NCBI GenBank assembly: GCA_030039005.1
Contig: JASHQT010000259.1
Span: forward strand, 1 to 36,620
Direction: 5' to 3'
Source of the DNA: Bryobacteraceae bacterium
GTDB taxonomy: Bacteria; Acidobacteriota; Terriglobia; Bryobacterales; Bryobacteraceae
DNA: 36,620 nucleotides
Shown here: piece after piece, positions 14,163-22,018 of the stretch
Numbering within the stretch: the stretch's first letter is position 1
How the letters are laid out: each line of letters begins with the position of its first letter
The notes under the pieces: generated by a model
What the model was told of the DNA's origin: nothing
The model's database searches: none
What the model saw: the letters and a program-made list of their open reading frames with translations, nothing else
Made by a program: the position numbers and the translations under genes

Positions 14163-16907
14163 ATGACTCCGGAGCGGTGGCAGCAGATCGCCGATGCGAT
14201 CGAGGCAGCGCTGGAAGTCGAAACCGAACAGCGCGGCGCGTTTCTGGATCATCTAAGCACCAGCGACCCCACGCTGCGGCGCGAAGTGGAGTCCCTGTTG
14301 GCCGAAGACGCGCTCCAGGCCAATTCTCCTCCCGTTTTCATGGGCACGATGACGCTGGCCGGTAAGCGAATCGGCGCGTACCAGATCGTGGATGTCATCG
14401 GCGAAGGGGGCATGGGAGTCGTTTACGAAGCCGAGCAGGAACAACCCCGCCGCGCCGTGGCCCTGAAAGTACTCAAGCCGGGGCTGGCAAGTCCGGAGCT
14501 GCTGCGGCGATTCGAGCGCGAATCAGAGGCGCTGGCGCGGCTGCATCATCCCGGCATTGCCCAAATCTATGCAGCCGGAACGGCGGAAACAAGTTTGGGG
14601 CCGCAGCCGTTTTTTGCGATGGAACTCGTCCGTGGCGCGCCGCTGCGGGAGTACGCACAGTCGCATCATCTCAATACGCGCGAACGCCTGGAACTCATCG
14701 CAAGAGTGTGCGATGCGGTGGAACATGCGCACCAGCGCGGCATCATCCATCGCGACTTGAAGCCGAGCAACATTCTGATCGAGGAAGACGGCCAACCCAA
14801 GATCCTGGATTTCGGCGTGGCACGGGTTACCGACAGCGACGTGCAAGCCACCCGCCAGACCGATGTTGGGCAGTTGATCGGAACGCTGGCATATATGAGT
14901 CCTGAGCAGGTGCTGGCCGATCCGCTAGAACTGGACACCCGCAGCGATGTGTATGCGATTGGAGTGATCCTTTATGAACTTCTGGCCGACAAGTTGCCCC
15001 ATCAGTTGAGCAACAAACTTCATGAAGCGGTGCGTACCATCCGTGAGGAAGACCCGGCGCGGCTAAGTTCCATGAACCGTGCGTATCGCGGGGATGTGGA
15101 GACGATCGTAGCCAAGGCCCTGGAAAAGGATAAGGGCCGGCGTTATAGCTCGGCGGTCGCACTGGCGACCGATATCCGGCGGTACTTGGCCGACGAACCG
15201 ATCCTGGCGCGTCCGGCGAGCACGATTTACCAACTGCGGAAGTTCGCGCGCCGGCACAAAGCGCTGGTCACAGCGACGGCGACCGTGTTCGCAGTACTGG
15301 TGGCGGGCGTGGTGGTGAGCACGAGGGAAGCGTTGCGGGCGCGGCGGGCGGAGCAAACGTCGCAGGCAGTGAACGACTTTTTGCAAAACGATTTGCTGGC
15401 GCAGGCGAGCGCCAGCACGCAAGCGTCCCCTAGCACAAAGCCTGACCCGGACCTGAAGGTGCGTACGGCGTTGGACCGGGCGGCAGCGAGGATTGGAGGG
15501 AAGTTCGAGAAGCAACCGGAGGTGGAAGCGGCAATTAGAGAAACGATCGGGCAGACCTACAGGGATGTGGGATCGTACTCGGAGGCGCACCAACAATTGG
15601 GGCGCGCGTTGGATCTATATCGCCGATCGCTGGGGGAGGACGATCAAAAGACGCTCAGAGCGTTGGACAGGCTTGCGTTTCTTGATACTCTCCAGGGCAG
15701 ATACGCCGAGTCTGAGGCACTTGGGACGCGGGCCGTGGCCACCATGCGCCAGGTACTTGGTGCGGAGCATCCCGATACTTTAGGCGCAATGAACGATCTG
15801 GCCGTCGTCTACAGCGATGAAGGCAAATTCTTGAAGGCAGAGGCGGTTCTCAATGAAATCCTCAAGATCCAGCGCCGCGTCCTCGGGCCGAAGCATCGCA
15901 CCACCTTGAGGGACATGGTCAATTTGGCCTCCGTCTATTGGAGTCAGGGGAGGTATGCGCAGGCGGAGGCTCTCCAAAGCCAGACATTGGAGCTCCAGCG
16001 CCATGTCTTAGGCCCCGAACATCCCGAAACATTGATCTCGATGAGCAATCTGGGCGGGATCTACTTCGACGAGGGAAAGTACGCAGGAGCCGAGGCGCTC
16101 GACCGGCAAGTGCTCGACGTCCGCCGCCGCCTCCTCGGCCCGGAGCACCTCGACACACTGATGTCAATGACGAATCTGGCCAACGTCTACGGCATCCAGG
16201 GCAAGTATGAACAGGCCGAAGCCCTCGAGAGACAAACCCTCGATATCGAGCGCCGCGTCTTAGGTCCCGAACACCCCAACACACTGCTCTCCATGTGCAA
16301 CTTGGCCTATACGTATGAGTTTCGCGGTAACTATGGGCCCGCAGAAGCGCTGTTCAACCAGACCCTGGAGATCAGCGGACGCGTGTTGGGGTCCGAGCAT
16401 CCCAGCACGCTCGCTTGCCTCTCGGATTTCGCATCCATGTACCAGCGCCAGGGGAATTATCGCTTGGCCGAAACCCACGCCGAGCAAGCCCTGCTCGGTC
16501 TCCGTCGCAGCTTAGGTCCCCAACACCCCGATACGATCACCGCAATGGCCGATCTTGCGCTAGCCTACCTCTCGCAACGGAGGTTCATCGAAGCCGAGCC
16601 GCTCGCGCGCGAGGTCTTGGAGTTTAACCAGCAGAAGCAGCCAGACGATTGGCAGCGATTCCGCGCCGAAAGCCTGCTGGGCGCCAGCCTAGCTGGACAA
16701 AAAAAATTCACGGAAGCCGAACCCCTGCTCCTGGAAGGCTACAACGGCATGCTGGCGCGAGAAGAGCGCATCGATGTACCGGATTGGTACCACATCGATC
16801 GCGCCCACCAATGGCTGGTGCAGCTCTATCAGGCTTGGGGCAAGCCCGAGAAAGCCGCCGAATGGCGGAGGAAAACGCCTGCCGCCAAGCAGCCGTCCAC
16901 GAACTAA
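14163..16907 (+). CDS. Transmembrane Ser/Thr protein kinase with C-terminal TPR array
   Basis: The protein has 914 residues. A short N-terminal helical region (1-65) precedes a PknB-like kinase domain (about 72-345): glycine loop GEGGMGVVYEA (80-90), catalytic Lys102 in ALKVL, HRDLKPSN (196-203), DFGVAR (217-222) and activation-segment end GTLAYMSPEQ. All catalytic residues are kept, so it should be active. A membrane segment ALVTATATVFAVLVAGVVVS follows at about 367-386, placing the kinase inside. The outer part carries eight kinesin-light-chain-like TPR units of exactly 42 residues (490-825), likely a ligand- or protein-binding surface. It is divergent from an ECF sigma gene and upstream of a secreted protease-like gene, which suggests one signalling module. 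Confidence 0.95.
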   Translation: MTPERWQQIADAIEAALEVETEQRGAFLDHLSTSDPTLRREVESLLAEDALQANSPPVFMGTMTLAGKRIGAYQIVDVIGEGGMGVVYEAEQEQPRRAVALKVLKPGLASPELLRRFERESEALARLHHPGIAQIYAAGTAETSLGPQPFFAMELVRGAPLREYAQSHHLNTRERLELIARVCDAVEHAHQRGIIHRDLKPSNILIEEDGQPKILDFGVARVTDSDVQATRQTDVGQLIGTLAYMSPEQVLADPLELDTRSDVYAIGVILYELLADKLPHQLSNKLHEAVRTIREEDPARLSSMNRAYRGDVETIVAKALEKDKGRRYSSAVALATDIRRYLADEPILARPASTIYQLRKFARRHKALVTATATVFAVLVAGVVVSTREALRARRAEQTSQAVNDFLQNDLLAQASASTQASPSTKPDPDLKVRTALDRAAARIGGKFEKQPEVEAAIRETIGQTYRDVGSYSEAHQQLGRALDLYRRSLGEDDQKTLRALDRLAFLDTLQGRYAESEALGTRAVATMRQVLGAEHPDTLGAMNDLAVVYSDEGKFLKAEAVLNEILKIQRRVLGPKHRTTLRDMVNLASVYWSQGRYAQAEALQSQTLELQRHVLGPEHPETLISMSNLGGIYFDEGKYAGAEALDRQVLDVRRRLLGPEHLDTLMSMTNLANVYGIQGKYEQAEALERQTLDIERRVLGPEHPNTLLSMCNLAYTYEFRGNYGPAEALFNQTLEISGRVLGSEHPSTLACLSDFASMYQRQGNYRLAETHAEQALLGLRRSLGPQHPDTITAMADLALAYLSQRRFIEAEPLAREVLEFNQQKQPDDWQRFRAESLLGASLAGQKKFTEAEPLLLEGYNGMLAREERIDVPDWYHIDRAHQWLVQLYQAWGKPEKAAEWRRKTPAAKQPSTN
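15630..16637 (+). repeat. Eight 126-bp units encoding 42-residue TPRs
   Basis: Eight consecutive units without any length variation begin with LG(P/A/S)EHPxT or a variant and contain the NLAxxYxxQGKYxxAE core. Units 1 and 2 and unit 8 are the most diverged. The constant period points to growth by in-frame duplication. Confidence 0.85.
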
Positions 16908-16997
16908 AGCCTCCCAGTACCTATAGCTCGCGAGTTCCGCAAAATACTTGGCCTCGTTCGTTTCTTCTTTACGCTAATCCCAAGTGAAAGGCAAAAA

Positions 16998-17024
16998 GGT
17001 TCGCATTCTCAAGATCGCCGAACC
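16998..17024 (+). promoter_or_regulatory. Hairpin abutting the ribosome-binding site of the protease-like gene
   Basis: GGTTCG (16998-17003) pairs with CGAACC (17019-17024) around a 15-nt loop. The strong Shine-Dalgarno GGAGGA begins at the very next base (17025). The hairpin could affect ribosome access, but this is only suggested by position. Confidence 0.35.
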
Positions 17025-17038
17025 GGAGGAGAAAAAAC

Positions 17039-18232
17039 ATGACCACGAAAACCACGATCTCTACCATTGCCGCCGCCCTGACTTCTTTGGCGGCGATGGC
17101 CCTAGCACAAGGCAACAAGCCCGCAGCCCGCGGCTTTCAAGTTCCCGCGGAGGATCAGGCCCTGACAGCGAGCTATTGGACGGCCGACCGGCTGGCAAAT
17201 TCCAAGCCAATGCCACTCCCGCAGATTGATCCAGCCACACCCGCCGCGCAAACTGCCAGTGAGAATAAACCAGACAATTCTTCCGCTCCAGCAACACTTC
17301 GCGTTCTGCCCGGGACTCCACCCTCCATCCCCGCACAAAGCGAGTCTGTGACCGCCAAAGCAACATTAGGAAATTCCGAGTCGGCTCCCACCACGTCACA
17401 ACCCGCGCAGGCGACAGTATCGAACTTCTCGTACGAGTTCCCGTTCAATAACTATCGGGTCCCGAACGTGAACATGTATCCGTACTCGGCGGTGGGGAGG
17501 CTGTTTTTCGTTGTACCCCCTGGTGCGAGCGTCGAAGCGGGTGGGCACTATTGCACGGCATCGGTGTTCTACGACAGTCACACGCTTCTCACGGCGCGCC
17601 ATTGCATGTACGACTATCCGAGCGGGCAGGTTTTTTCCAACTTCATCTTCTTCCCTGCTTACATCGACGGTCCCAACCCGGCCTATAACAACGGATGGAC
17701 CGTGCGGAATCTTTGGACATGGGTCAGCAATGCATCGACTATGGATTTCGACATCGGGTTTCTGCAACTGAACGATGCCGCGGGCTACGGCTGTAACGGA
17801 AGCAGTGGCACGCCGCCCATTTGGTCCTACACCGGTTCGCTCGGTGTATGGATTTTTGGCAACGTGTCTCAGTACGCCACGATCATGGAAAACGTGTTGG
17901 CGTATCCTGACGCTTCGCCATTCAACGGTGAGTACATGTTTCAGGATGAAGCGATCGTTGGCGCGACGAACCCGCTTGGAACTACCAATATCGTCGAACT
18001 TGGCAATCCACAAACAGACGGCGCGGGCGGCGGGCCTTGGATTGTTGGCCTGAATCCCAACGGCGCCTCGAATGGCACGAATAACACGCTCAACGCCAAC
18101 AACATCATCACTGGCCTCAATTCGTTTAAGTGGACGGACCCCAACCAACCCCTGGCGATAAACGGCCCAGCATTCCTCACTTACAACGTTTGGAATCTCT
18201 ACACCGGCTATAGCCAGCTCCCCTGTTACTAG
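17039..18232 (+). CDS. Secreted trypsin-fold (V8/S1-like) protein lacking the catalytic serine
   Basis: The protein has 397 residues with signal peptide (cleavage near ALAQ24) and a long low-complexity Pro/Ala/Ser/Thr pro-region to about 130. The protease-like domain (about 140-397) shows the histidine site TARHC (H188, with C172 and C189 able to form the usual disulphide), the aspartate site DFDIGFLQL (D238), and the nucleophile loop TDGAGGGPW. In active members the loop reads G-x-S-G-G-P-W; here the Ser position is Gly330 (codon GGC at 18026-18028). It is therefore probably a pseudoprotease or has another chemistry. GGAGGA precedes the ATG. It lies downstream of the kinase on the same strand and may be bound or scaffolded by its TPR part. 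Confidence 0.8.
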   Translation: MTTKTTISTIAAALTSLAAMALAQGNKPAARGFQVPAEDQALTASYWTADRLANSKPMPLPQIDPATPAAQTASENKPDNSSAPATLRVLPGTPPSIPAQSESVTAKATLGNSESAPTTSQPAQATVSNFSYEFPFNNYRVPNVNMYPYSAVGRLFFVVPPGASVEAGGHYCTASVFYDSHTLLTARHCMYDYPSGQVFSNFIFFPAYIDGPNPAYNNGWTVRNLWTWVSNASTMDFDIGFLQLNDAAGYGCNGSSGTPPIWSYTGSLGVWIFGNVSQYATIMENVLAYPDASPFNGEYMFQDEAIVGATNPLGTTNIVELGNPQTDGAGGGPWIVGLNPNGASNGTNNTLNANNIITGLNSFKWTDPNQPLAINGPAFLTYNVWNLYTGYSQLPCY

Positions 18233-18245
18233 CCGAATCACGGGC

Positions 18246-18281
18246 ACGGGACGAGAGAAACGCCAAGATCGATCGTCCCGT
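18246..18281. terminator. Inverted repeat between convergent genes, possible bidirectional terminator
   Basis: ACGGGACGA (18246-18254) and TCGTCCCGT (18273-18281) form a perfect 9-bp stem with an 18-nt loop in the 84-base gap between the protease-like gene and the MBL-fold gene. It has no T-tract, so termination is inferred from the convergent setting. Confidence 0.45.
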
Positions 18282-18316
18282 AGCGTCACGACCGATGATG
18301 GAAGGGCTTCGCCATG

Positions 18317-18949
18317 TCACAGCCCCTGCAAAAACGGGTTTCGCCGCCGCTCGCGGCCGATGGTGGTGTTGGCGCCGTGACCGGGAATCACCACCACGGA
18401 ATCGTCGAGCGGCAGCAGCTTGTCATGGATGGAGCGCAGGATCTGGCGGGAATCGCCGCCGGGCAAATCGGTGCGCCCGATGCTGTCCAAGAACAGCGTA
18501 TCGCCCGCCACCAGTTTATTCTCCGCCGGAATCCAGACGCTGATGCTGCCCTGGGTGTGGCCGGGCGTTTCGAGGAACTCGAAGCCCGCCTCGCCCAACT
18601 GCACGCTCGCGCCCTCCCGCGCGTTCACGTCGATGCTGGTCTTCTCGGGCGGGGCCATGCCCAGCCAGCGCGCCTGGAAATCAATGGCGTCGTACAGCTC
18701 CTGATCGTGAGAGTTCATGTAAACCGGGGCGCCGGTGAGCGCCTTCAGCTTCTGAGCTCCGCCGATGTGATCGATGTGCGCGTGCGTGATGACAATGGCG
18801 TTCACGCGGAGACCGTGCTTGTCCAGAACCGCGGCGATGCGCCCGATCTCGTCGCCCGGGTCCACCACAATCGCCTCACCGGTGGTTTCGTCGCCGAACA
18901 CCGAGCAGTTGCATTGCAGCGCGCCTACCGGAAGGATCTCGTGGATCAT
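18317..18949 (-). CDS. MBL-fold metallo-hydrolase, glyoxalase II-like (YcbL type)
   Basis: The cytoplasmic enzyme has 210 residues. The metal-binding set is complete: THAHIDH (H56, H58, D60, H61), H131 in PGHTQGS, D150 in AGDTLF and H191 in PGHGANT. The segment DSIGRTDLPGGD is typical of the short single-domain hydroxyacylglutathione hydrolase-like group (YcbL and relatives), which lack the C-terminal helical domain of true glyoxalase II. The substrate is probably a thioester, but the family is broad. The ATG is only 17 bases from the divergent CopD-like gene, so the two share one tiny promoter region. Confidence 0.88.
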   Translation of the reverse strand: MIHEILPVGALQCNCSVFGDETTGEAIVVDPGDEIGRIAAVLDKHGLRVNAIVITHAHIDHIGGAQKLKALTGAPVYMNSHDQELYDAIDFQARWLGMAPPEKTSIDVNAREGASVQLGEAGFEFLETPGHTQGSISVWIPAENKLVAGDTLFLDSIGRTDLPGGDSRQILRSIHDKLLPLDDSVVVIPGHGANTTIGRERRRNPFLQGL

Positions 18950-18966
18950 GATCGTATACTCGAATT
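18950..18966. promoter_or_regulatory. 17-bp divergent promoter gap with palindromic GTATAC
   Basis: The complete gap between two divergent ATG codons holds GTATAC (18954-18959). On the plus strand TATACT (18955-18960) is a -10 match placed six bases before the ATG at 18967, which would put the transcript start on the ATG. On the minus strand CATAAT (18969-18964) is a candidate -10. No good -35 is seen. Confidence 0.35.
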
Positions 18967-19404
18967 ATGGACCCAACGCTCGCGGCGGTGCTCGGCGTGT
19001 CGATGCGATGGATTCACATTGTCTCGGTAGTGATCTTGGTCGGCGGGTTCCTGTACGCGCGTTTCGTGATGGCGCCGGCGCTGGCGGCGCTTCCGCAGCC
19101 GGAGCGGGAGGCCGCGGGCAAGAACGCCGTCGCCAGGTTCCAGCCGTTGCTCCTTACGGTGCTGGTCACCGCGCTCGGCTCAGGAGCTTACAACTACGCG
19201 AGCAAAGGCACCTATCCACCGACCTATCACATTTGGATGGCCATCAAGCTCTTGCTGGTGCTCCACATTTACGTGTCGGCGATTTTGTATGCGGTGCGGG
19301 AATCGAACGAGGCCAAGCGGAACCGCACCGCACTAAGCATTACCATCACCGGCTTGATCGTGATCGGCATCGCCGATTATCTGAGGTACTTGTCCTTAAA
19401 ATGA
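18967..19404 (+). CDS. Four-helix integral membrane protein, CopD-like
   Basis: The product has 145 residues and four predicted membrane helices: about 12-34 (WIHIVSVVILVGGFLYARFVM), 52-72, 84-106 (IWMAIKLLLVLHIYVSAILYA) and 118-138. The His at the start of helix 1 (RWIHIV), the GG in it, and His residues around helix 3 recall CopD and related putative haem- or copper-handling membrane proteins. No substrate can be named. Its TGA overlaps the ATG of the downstream ygfZ gene in an ATGA junction, so the two are translationally coupled. A possible link is iron-sulphur or redox homeostasis, inferred only from this coupling. Confidence 0.75.
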   Translation: MDPTLAAVLGVSMRWIHIVSVVILVGGFLYARFVMAPALAALPQPEREAAGKNAVARFQPLLLTVLVTALGSGAYNYASKGTYPPTYHIWMAIKLLLVLHIYVSAILYAVRESNEAKRNRTALSITITGLIVIGIADYLRYLSLK

Positions 19405-20312
19405 CGGGCTATGACGCACTCCGCAACCGCGCGGCATGGCTGGATCTCTCCGCGCGGGGAAAAATCAAGCTAACCGGCGAGGATCGCGCGCGGCTGTTGC
19501 ACGCGATGACCACCAATCACATCCAGCAGCTTACGCCCGGGACCGGCTGCTACGCCTTCTTCTTAAACGACAAGGGCCGCATCCTCGCCGATGCGAACGT
19601 GCTGTGCCGTCCGGATTATTTTTTGCTGGACGTGGAGCCGGAAGTGCGCGAATCGCTCTATCAGCACCTGGATCACTTCATCATCGCCGACGACGTCACG
19701 CTCGAAGACATCACGGAGGCGACGGCGACGATCGCCGTGGAGGGTCCCGAGGCAGCCGATGTGATGCAACGCATGGGTGCGCCGGTTCCGGAGGCGGATT
19801 ACGCTTCGGCGGAATGGGACCAGGGCCTCGTCGCGTGCATCAATTCCACCGGAAGTGCGGGATTTTTCTTTTTCGCTCCCGTGGACGAGAAAACGGCGCT
19901 GATTGAGCGCTTGGAGGCGGCCGGCGCCGAGTTCGCCGATGCGGAAGGCGCGCGCATCGTCCGCCTGGAGCACGGCAAGCCGCGTTATGGCGAAGACATT
20001 ACCGAGCGGTTTCTGGCGCAGGAAGCCAACCAGCCCCAGGCGTTGCACTTCAGTAAAGGATGCTACCTGGGGCAGGAGATCGTGGAACGCGTGCGCTCGC
20101 GCGGCCAGATCCATCGCGTGCTGAAGCCGCTGCTTCTGAACACTCAAGAGCCGCCCGCGCCCGGAACCAAGCTGGAGGATGGTTCCGAGATCACCTCGGC
20201 CGTCTATTCGCCCGCGCTGGGCAAAGTTGTTGCGCTGGCTTATGTACGGACGGAACGGGCAGCGCAGCCGCCCGGTTCAGTTTCGGGTGTTGAGCACCTT
20301 CGGGATGGATAG
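19401..20312 (+). CDS. ygfZ: YgfZ/GcvT-like folate-dependent protein
   Basis: The 303-residue protein is of the YgfZ (IBA57-like) group, which is related to the glycine-cleavage T-protein, binds tetrahydrofolate and supports maintenance of some [4Fe-4S] enzymes. The diagnostic motif KGCYLGQE is at residues 219-226 with the conserved C221. The N-terminal LTGEDRARLLHAMTTNHIQ and the GCYAFFLNDKGRILAD segment are also typical. The start overlaps the preceding gene by four bases (ATGA). The 3' end overlaps the convergent coiled-coil gene by 36 bases. MetF-MetV in this window could be one client if its Cys-rich domain holds an iron-sulphur cluster, but that is a guess. Confidence 0.9.
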   Translation: MTGYDALRNRAAWLDLSARGKIKLTGEDRARLLHAMTTNHIQQLTPGTGCYAFFLNDKGRILADANVLCRPDYFLLDVEPEVRESLYQHLDHFIIADDVTLEDITEATATIAVEGPEAADVMQRMGAPVPEADYASAEWDQGLVACINSTGSAGFFFFAPVDEKTALIERLEAAGAEFADAEGARIVRLEHGKPRYGEDITERFLAQEANQPQALHFSKGCYLGQEIVERVRSRGQIHRVLKPLLLNTQEPPAPGTKLEDGSEITSAVYSPALGKVVALAYVRTERAAQPPGSVSGVEHLRDG

Positions 20313-21287
20313 GTAGCCGACGATTTCGTCTTTCTTCACGTCGTTCACCACGATCTCATACGGCTGTTTCGCCTTCGAGGTCATGAACTGTAGGGGCTCA
20401 TTGATGCCGCGGTCCTTCTTCTCCGTGATCTTGTCGTCGGCAGTCAACTCGATGGAATAGCGATTATGCTTGGGGTCCGCCTTCTCCAGGCGAATGGAGA
20501 CGTCCCCCACTCTTTGCGGCTGCTTGGCCTTCTTGATCGTGAACTGGACGTAGTTGCGCTCGCCGAGCGCCTGAAGCGCGGAAAGCTCTTTCTGATTCGT
20601 GGCGATCAGGACGCTATGGCCGTCGATCTCGCCAGTGGCGCGCTTCAGGTCGGCTACGGTTTTTTCCAGTTGCGTCTTGGTTTCGGCCACGTCGCCCTTC
20701 ACGCTGGTGACTTCCGTACCGACTTGCGAGAACTGCGTATCGGCGGACTCTTTCACTTTCGAAATGTCCGAGGAAAGCTGCTGCTTGGCCTGTTCCTGCG
20801 CCGCTTCGAGCTGCGCACGCGTTTCGTCCACTTTCTTGAGCGCTTCTTCCTTGGCTTCGCCCGCGGCGAGGCTGGCTTGGCGGCGCGCCCGCTCCAGCTC
20901 GGCTTGGAGCTGCTCCACCCTGCGGCTGTTGCTGCGGTTACTCACGGACGCGGCTTCCTCGAGCTTGTCCAGCCGCGACTGCGTGGCGTCGTTATTGGCG
21001 GCCAGGTCCTTCCTGACCTTATCCAATTGCATGTACTGATAGACGTTGGAGCCGATGAGCGCCGCGACGAGTACGAACAAGACCACTATCTTCCAAACTC
21101 CACCTCCCGTGGGGGCGGGAGCCGGCGCCGGCGGGGGCGGCGCGTAATATTGCTGCGGAGGCGGCGCATAGTAGGATGGCGGTCCCTGGGGTGGCGGAGG
21201 CGCTTGGGGAGGCGGTGCTTGAGGCGGAGGTGCGCTGGGTGGCTCGAAACTGGATCCGCCGGGGCCGGGGCTGGGGAAAATAGACAT
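20277..21287 (-). CDS. Proline-rich, single-pass membrane protein with long coiled coil
   Basis: The protein has 336 residues. Residues 1-60 are almost only Pro, Ala, Gln, Tyr and Gly (APPPQ and YYAPPP repeats). One membrane helix follows (about 64-84, VWKIVVLFVLVAALIGSNVYQ), then a charged heptad-rich coiled coil (about 85-240), and a compact beta-rich end with VQFTIKKAKQPQRVGDVSIRLEKADPKHNRYSIELTADD in short stretches. The proline-rich start is probably cytoplasmic and the coiled coil outside. No named family is recognised. It could be a cell-envelope scaffold or stress sensor. Its 3' end overlaps the convergent ygfZ. Confidence 0.8.
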   Translation of the reverse strand: MSIFPSPGPGGSSFEPPSAPPPQAPPPQAPPPPQGPPSYYAPPPQQYYAPPPPAPAPAPTGGGVWKIVVLFVLVAALIGSNVYQYMQLDKVRKDLAANNDATQSRLDKLEEAASVSNRSNSRRVEQLQAELERARRQASLAAGEAKEEALKKVDETRAQLEAAQEQAKQQLSSDISKVKESADTQFSQVGTEVTSVKGDVAETKTQLEKTVADLKRATGEIDGHSVLIATNQKELSALQALGERNYVQFTIKKAKQPQRVGDVSIRLEKADPKHNRYSIELTADDKITEKKDRGINEPLQFMTSKAKQPYEIVVNDVKKDEIVGYLSIPKVLNTRN

Positions 21288-21373
21288 GTGACCTCTGCTC
21301 GTTAGGTTAACAGGTTAGAAACCGTTGGATGGATGGCGCCGGGCTCCGGTTTCGGCCAACCGGCGATCTTTAC

Positions 21374-21982
21374 TTATCGTTGCGTTCGCTGTGCCGAGGT
21401 GAACTCCAGCGCGGTCTGTTTCGGCATCCCCGGCTCGAAGCACCGACGGCAGCGGGCTTCGTACATTCCGGTGGCGCCCACGACGATGAGGTCCGTGGAT
21501 TCCACCAGGCGCTGGGTGTGCTTGGCGGGGTTGCCACAACGTACGCAGATGGCCAGGGTCTTGGTAATGGATTCGGCCAGGCTGAGCAGTTCGGGCATGG
21601 GCGAAAAAGGGCGTCCCATGTAGTCGGTATCCAGGCCCGCGACGATTACCTGTTTGCCGCTGTCGGCCAGATGGGTGACCACCGGGACCAGGTCCAGGCC
21701 GAAGAAGTTCGCTTCATCGATGCCGATCACCTCGGTGCGCGAATCCAGGTGCGGCAGGATGCCCGAGGCGTTTTCGAGCGCCTGCGATTTCATGCGCGAA
21801 TCGTTGTGGGACACAATTTCGTCGGCCGAATAGCGGTCGTCAATGACCGGCTTGAACACTTGCACGCGCTTGCGGGCGATGATCGCGCGCCGCAGCCGCC
21901 GCATCAGTTCTTCGCTCTTGCCGGAAAACATCGGTCCGCAGATCGCTTCGATCCACCCCAGATTACCCGTGACGATCTCCAT
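21374..21982 (-). CDS. tdk: Thymidine kinase (type II)
   Basis: The 202-residue enzyme phosphorylates thymidine in nucleoside salvage. It has the ATP loop GPMFSGKSEEL (16-26), the DEANFF segment with the probable catalytic E90 (usually DEAQFF), the lasso region, and zinc-binding cysteine pairs in CVRCG and CRRCF. It is of usual length for bacterial type II enzymes. The ATG at 21982 gives the family start MEIVTGNLGWIEAICG; upstream ATGs at 22006 and 22072 add residues foreign to the family, and the latter runs into the divergent methyltransferase gene. Confidence 0.95.
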   Translation of the reverse strand: MEIVTGNLGWIEAICGPMFSGKSEELMRRLRRAIIARKRVQVFKPVIDDRYSADEIVSHNDSRMKSQALENASGILPHLDSRTEVIGIDEANFFGLDLVPVVTHLADSGKQVIVAGLDTDYMGRPFSPMPELLSLAESITKTLAICVRCGNPAKHTQRLVESTDLIVVGATGMYEARCRRCFEPGMPKQTALEFTSAQRTQR

Positions 21983-22018
21983 TCGCTTGAAGCCGCATCT
22001 TATCATGGGAGGGTTGCC

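Noticed and set aside
17396..18289. 297-residue minus-strand frame
   Set aside because: Antisense to the trypsin-fold gene with its His and Asp sites; no motif of its own.
18774..19400. N-terminal extension of the ygfZ frame
   Set aside because: The frame is open upstream only by chance; the family begins at the ATG at 19401, which overlaps the CopD-like stop.
21329..22018. N-terminal extension of the methyltransferase frame
   Set aside because: It is antisense to tdk; a strong GGGAGGG five bases before the ATG at 22019 fixes the start.
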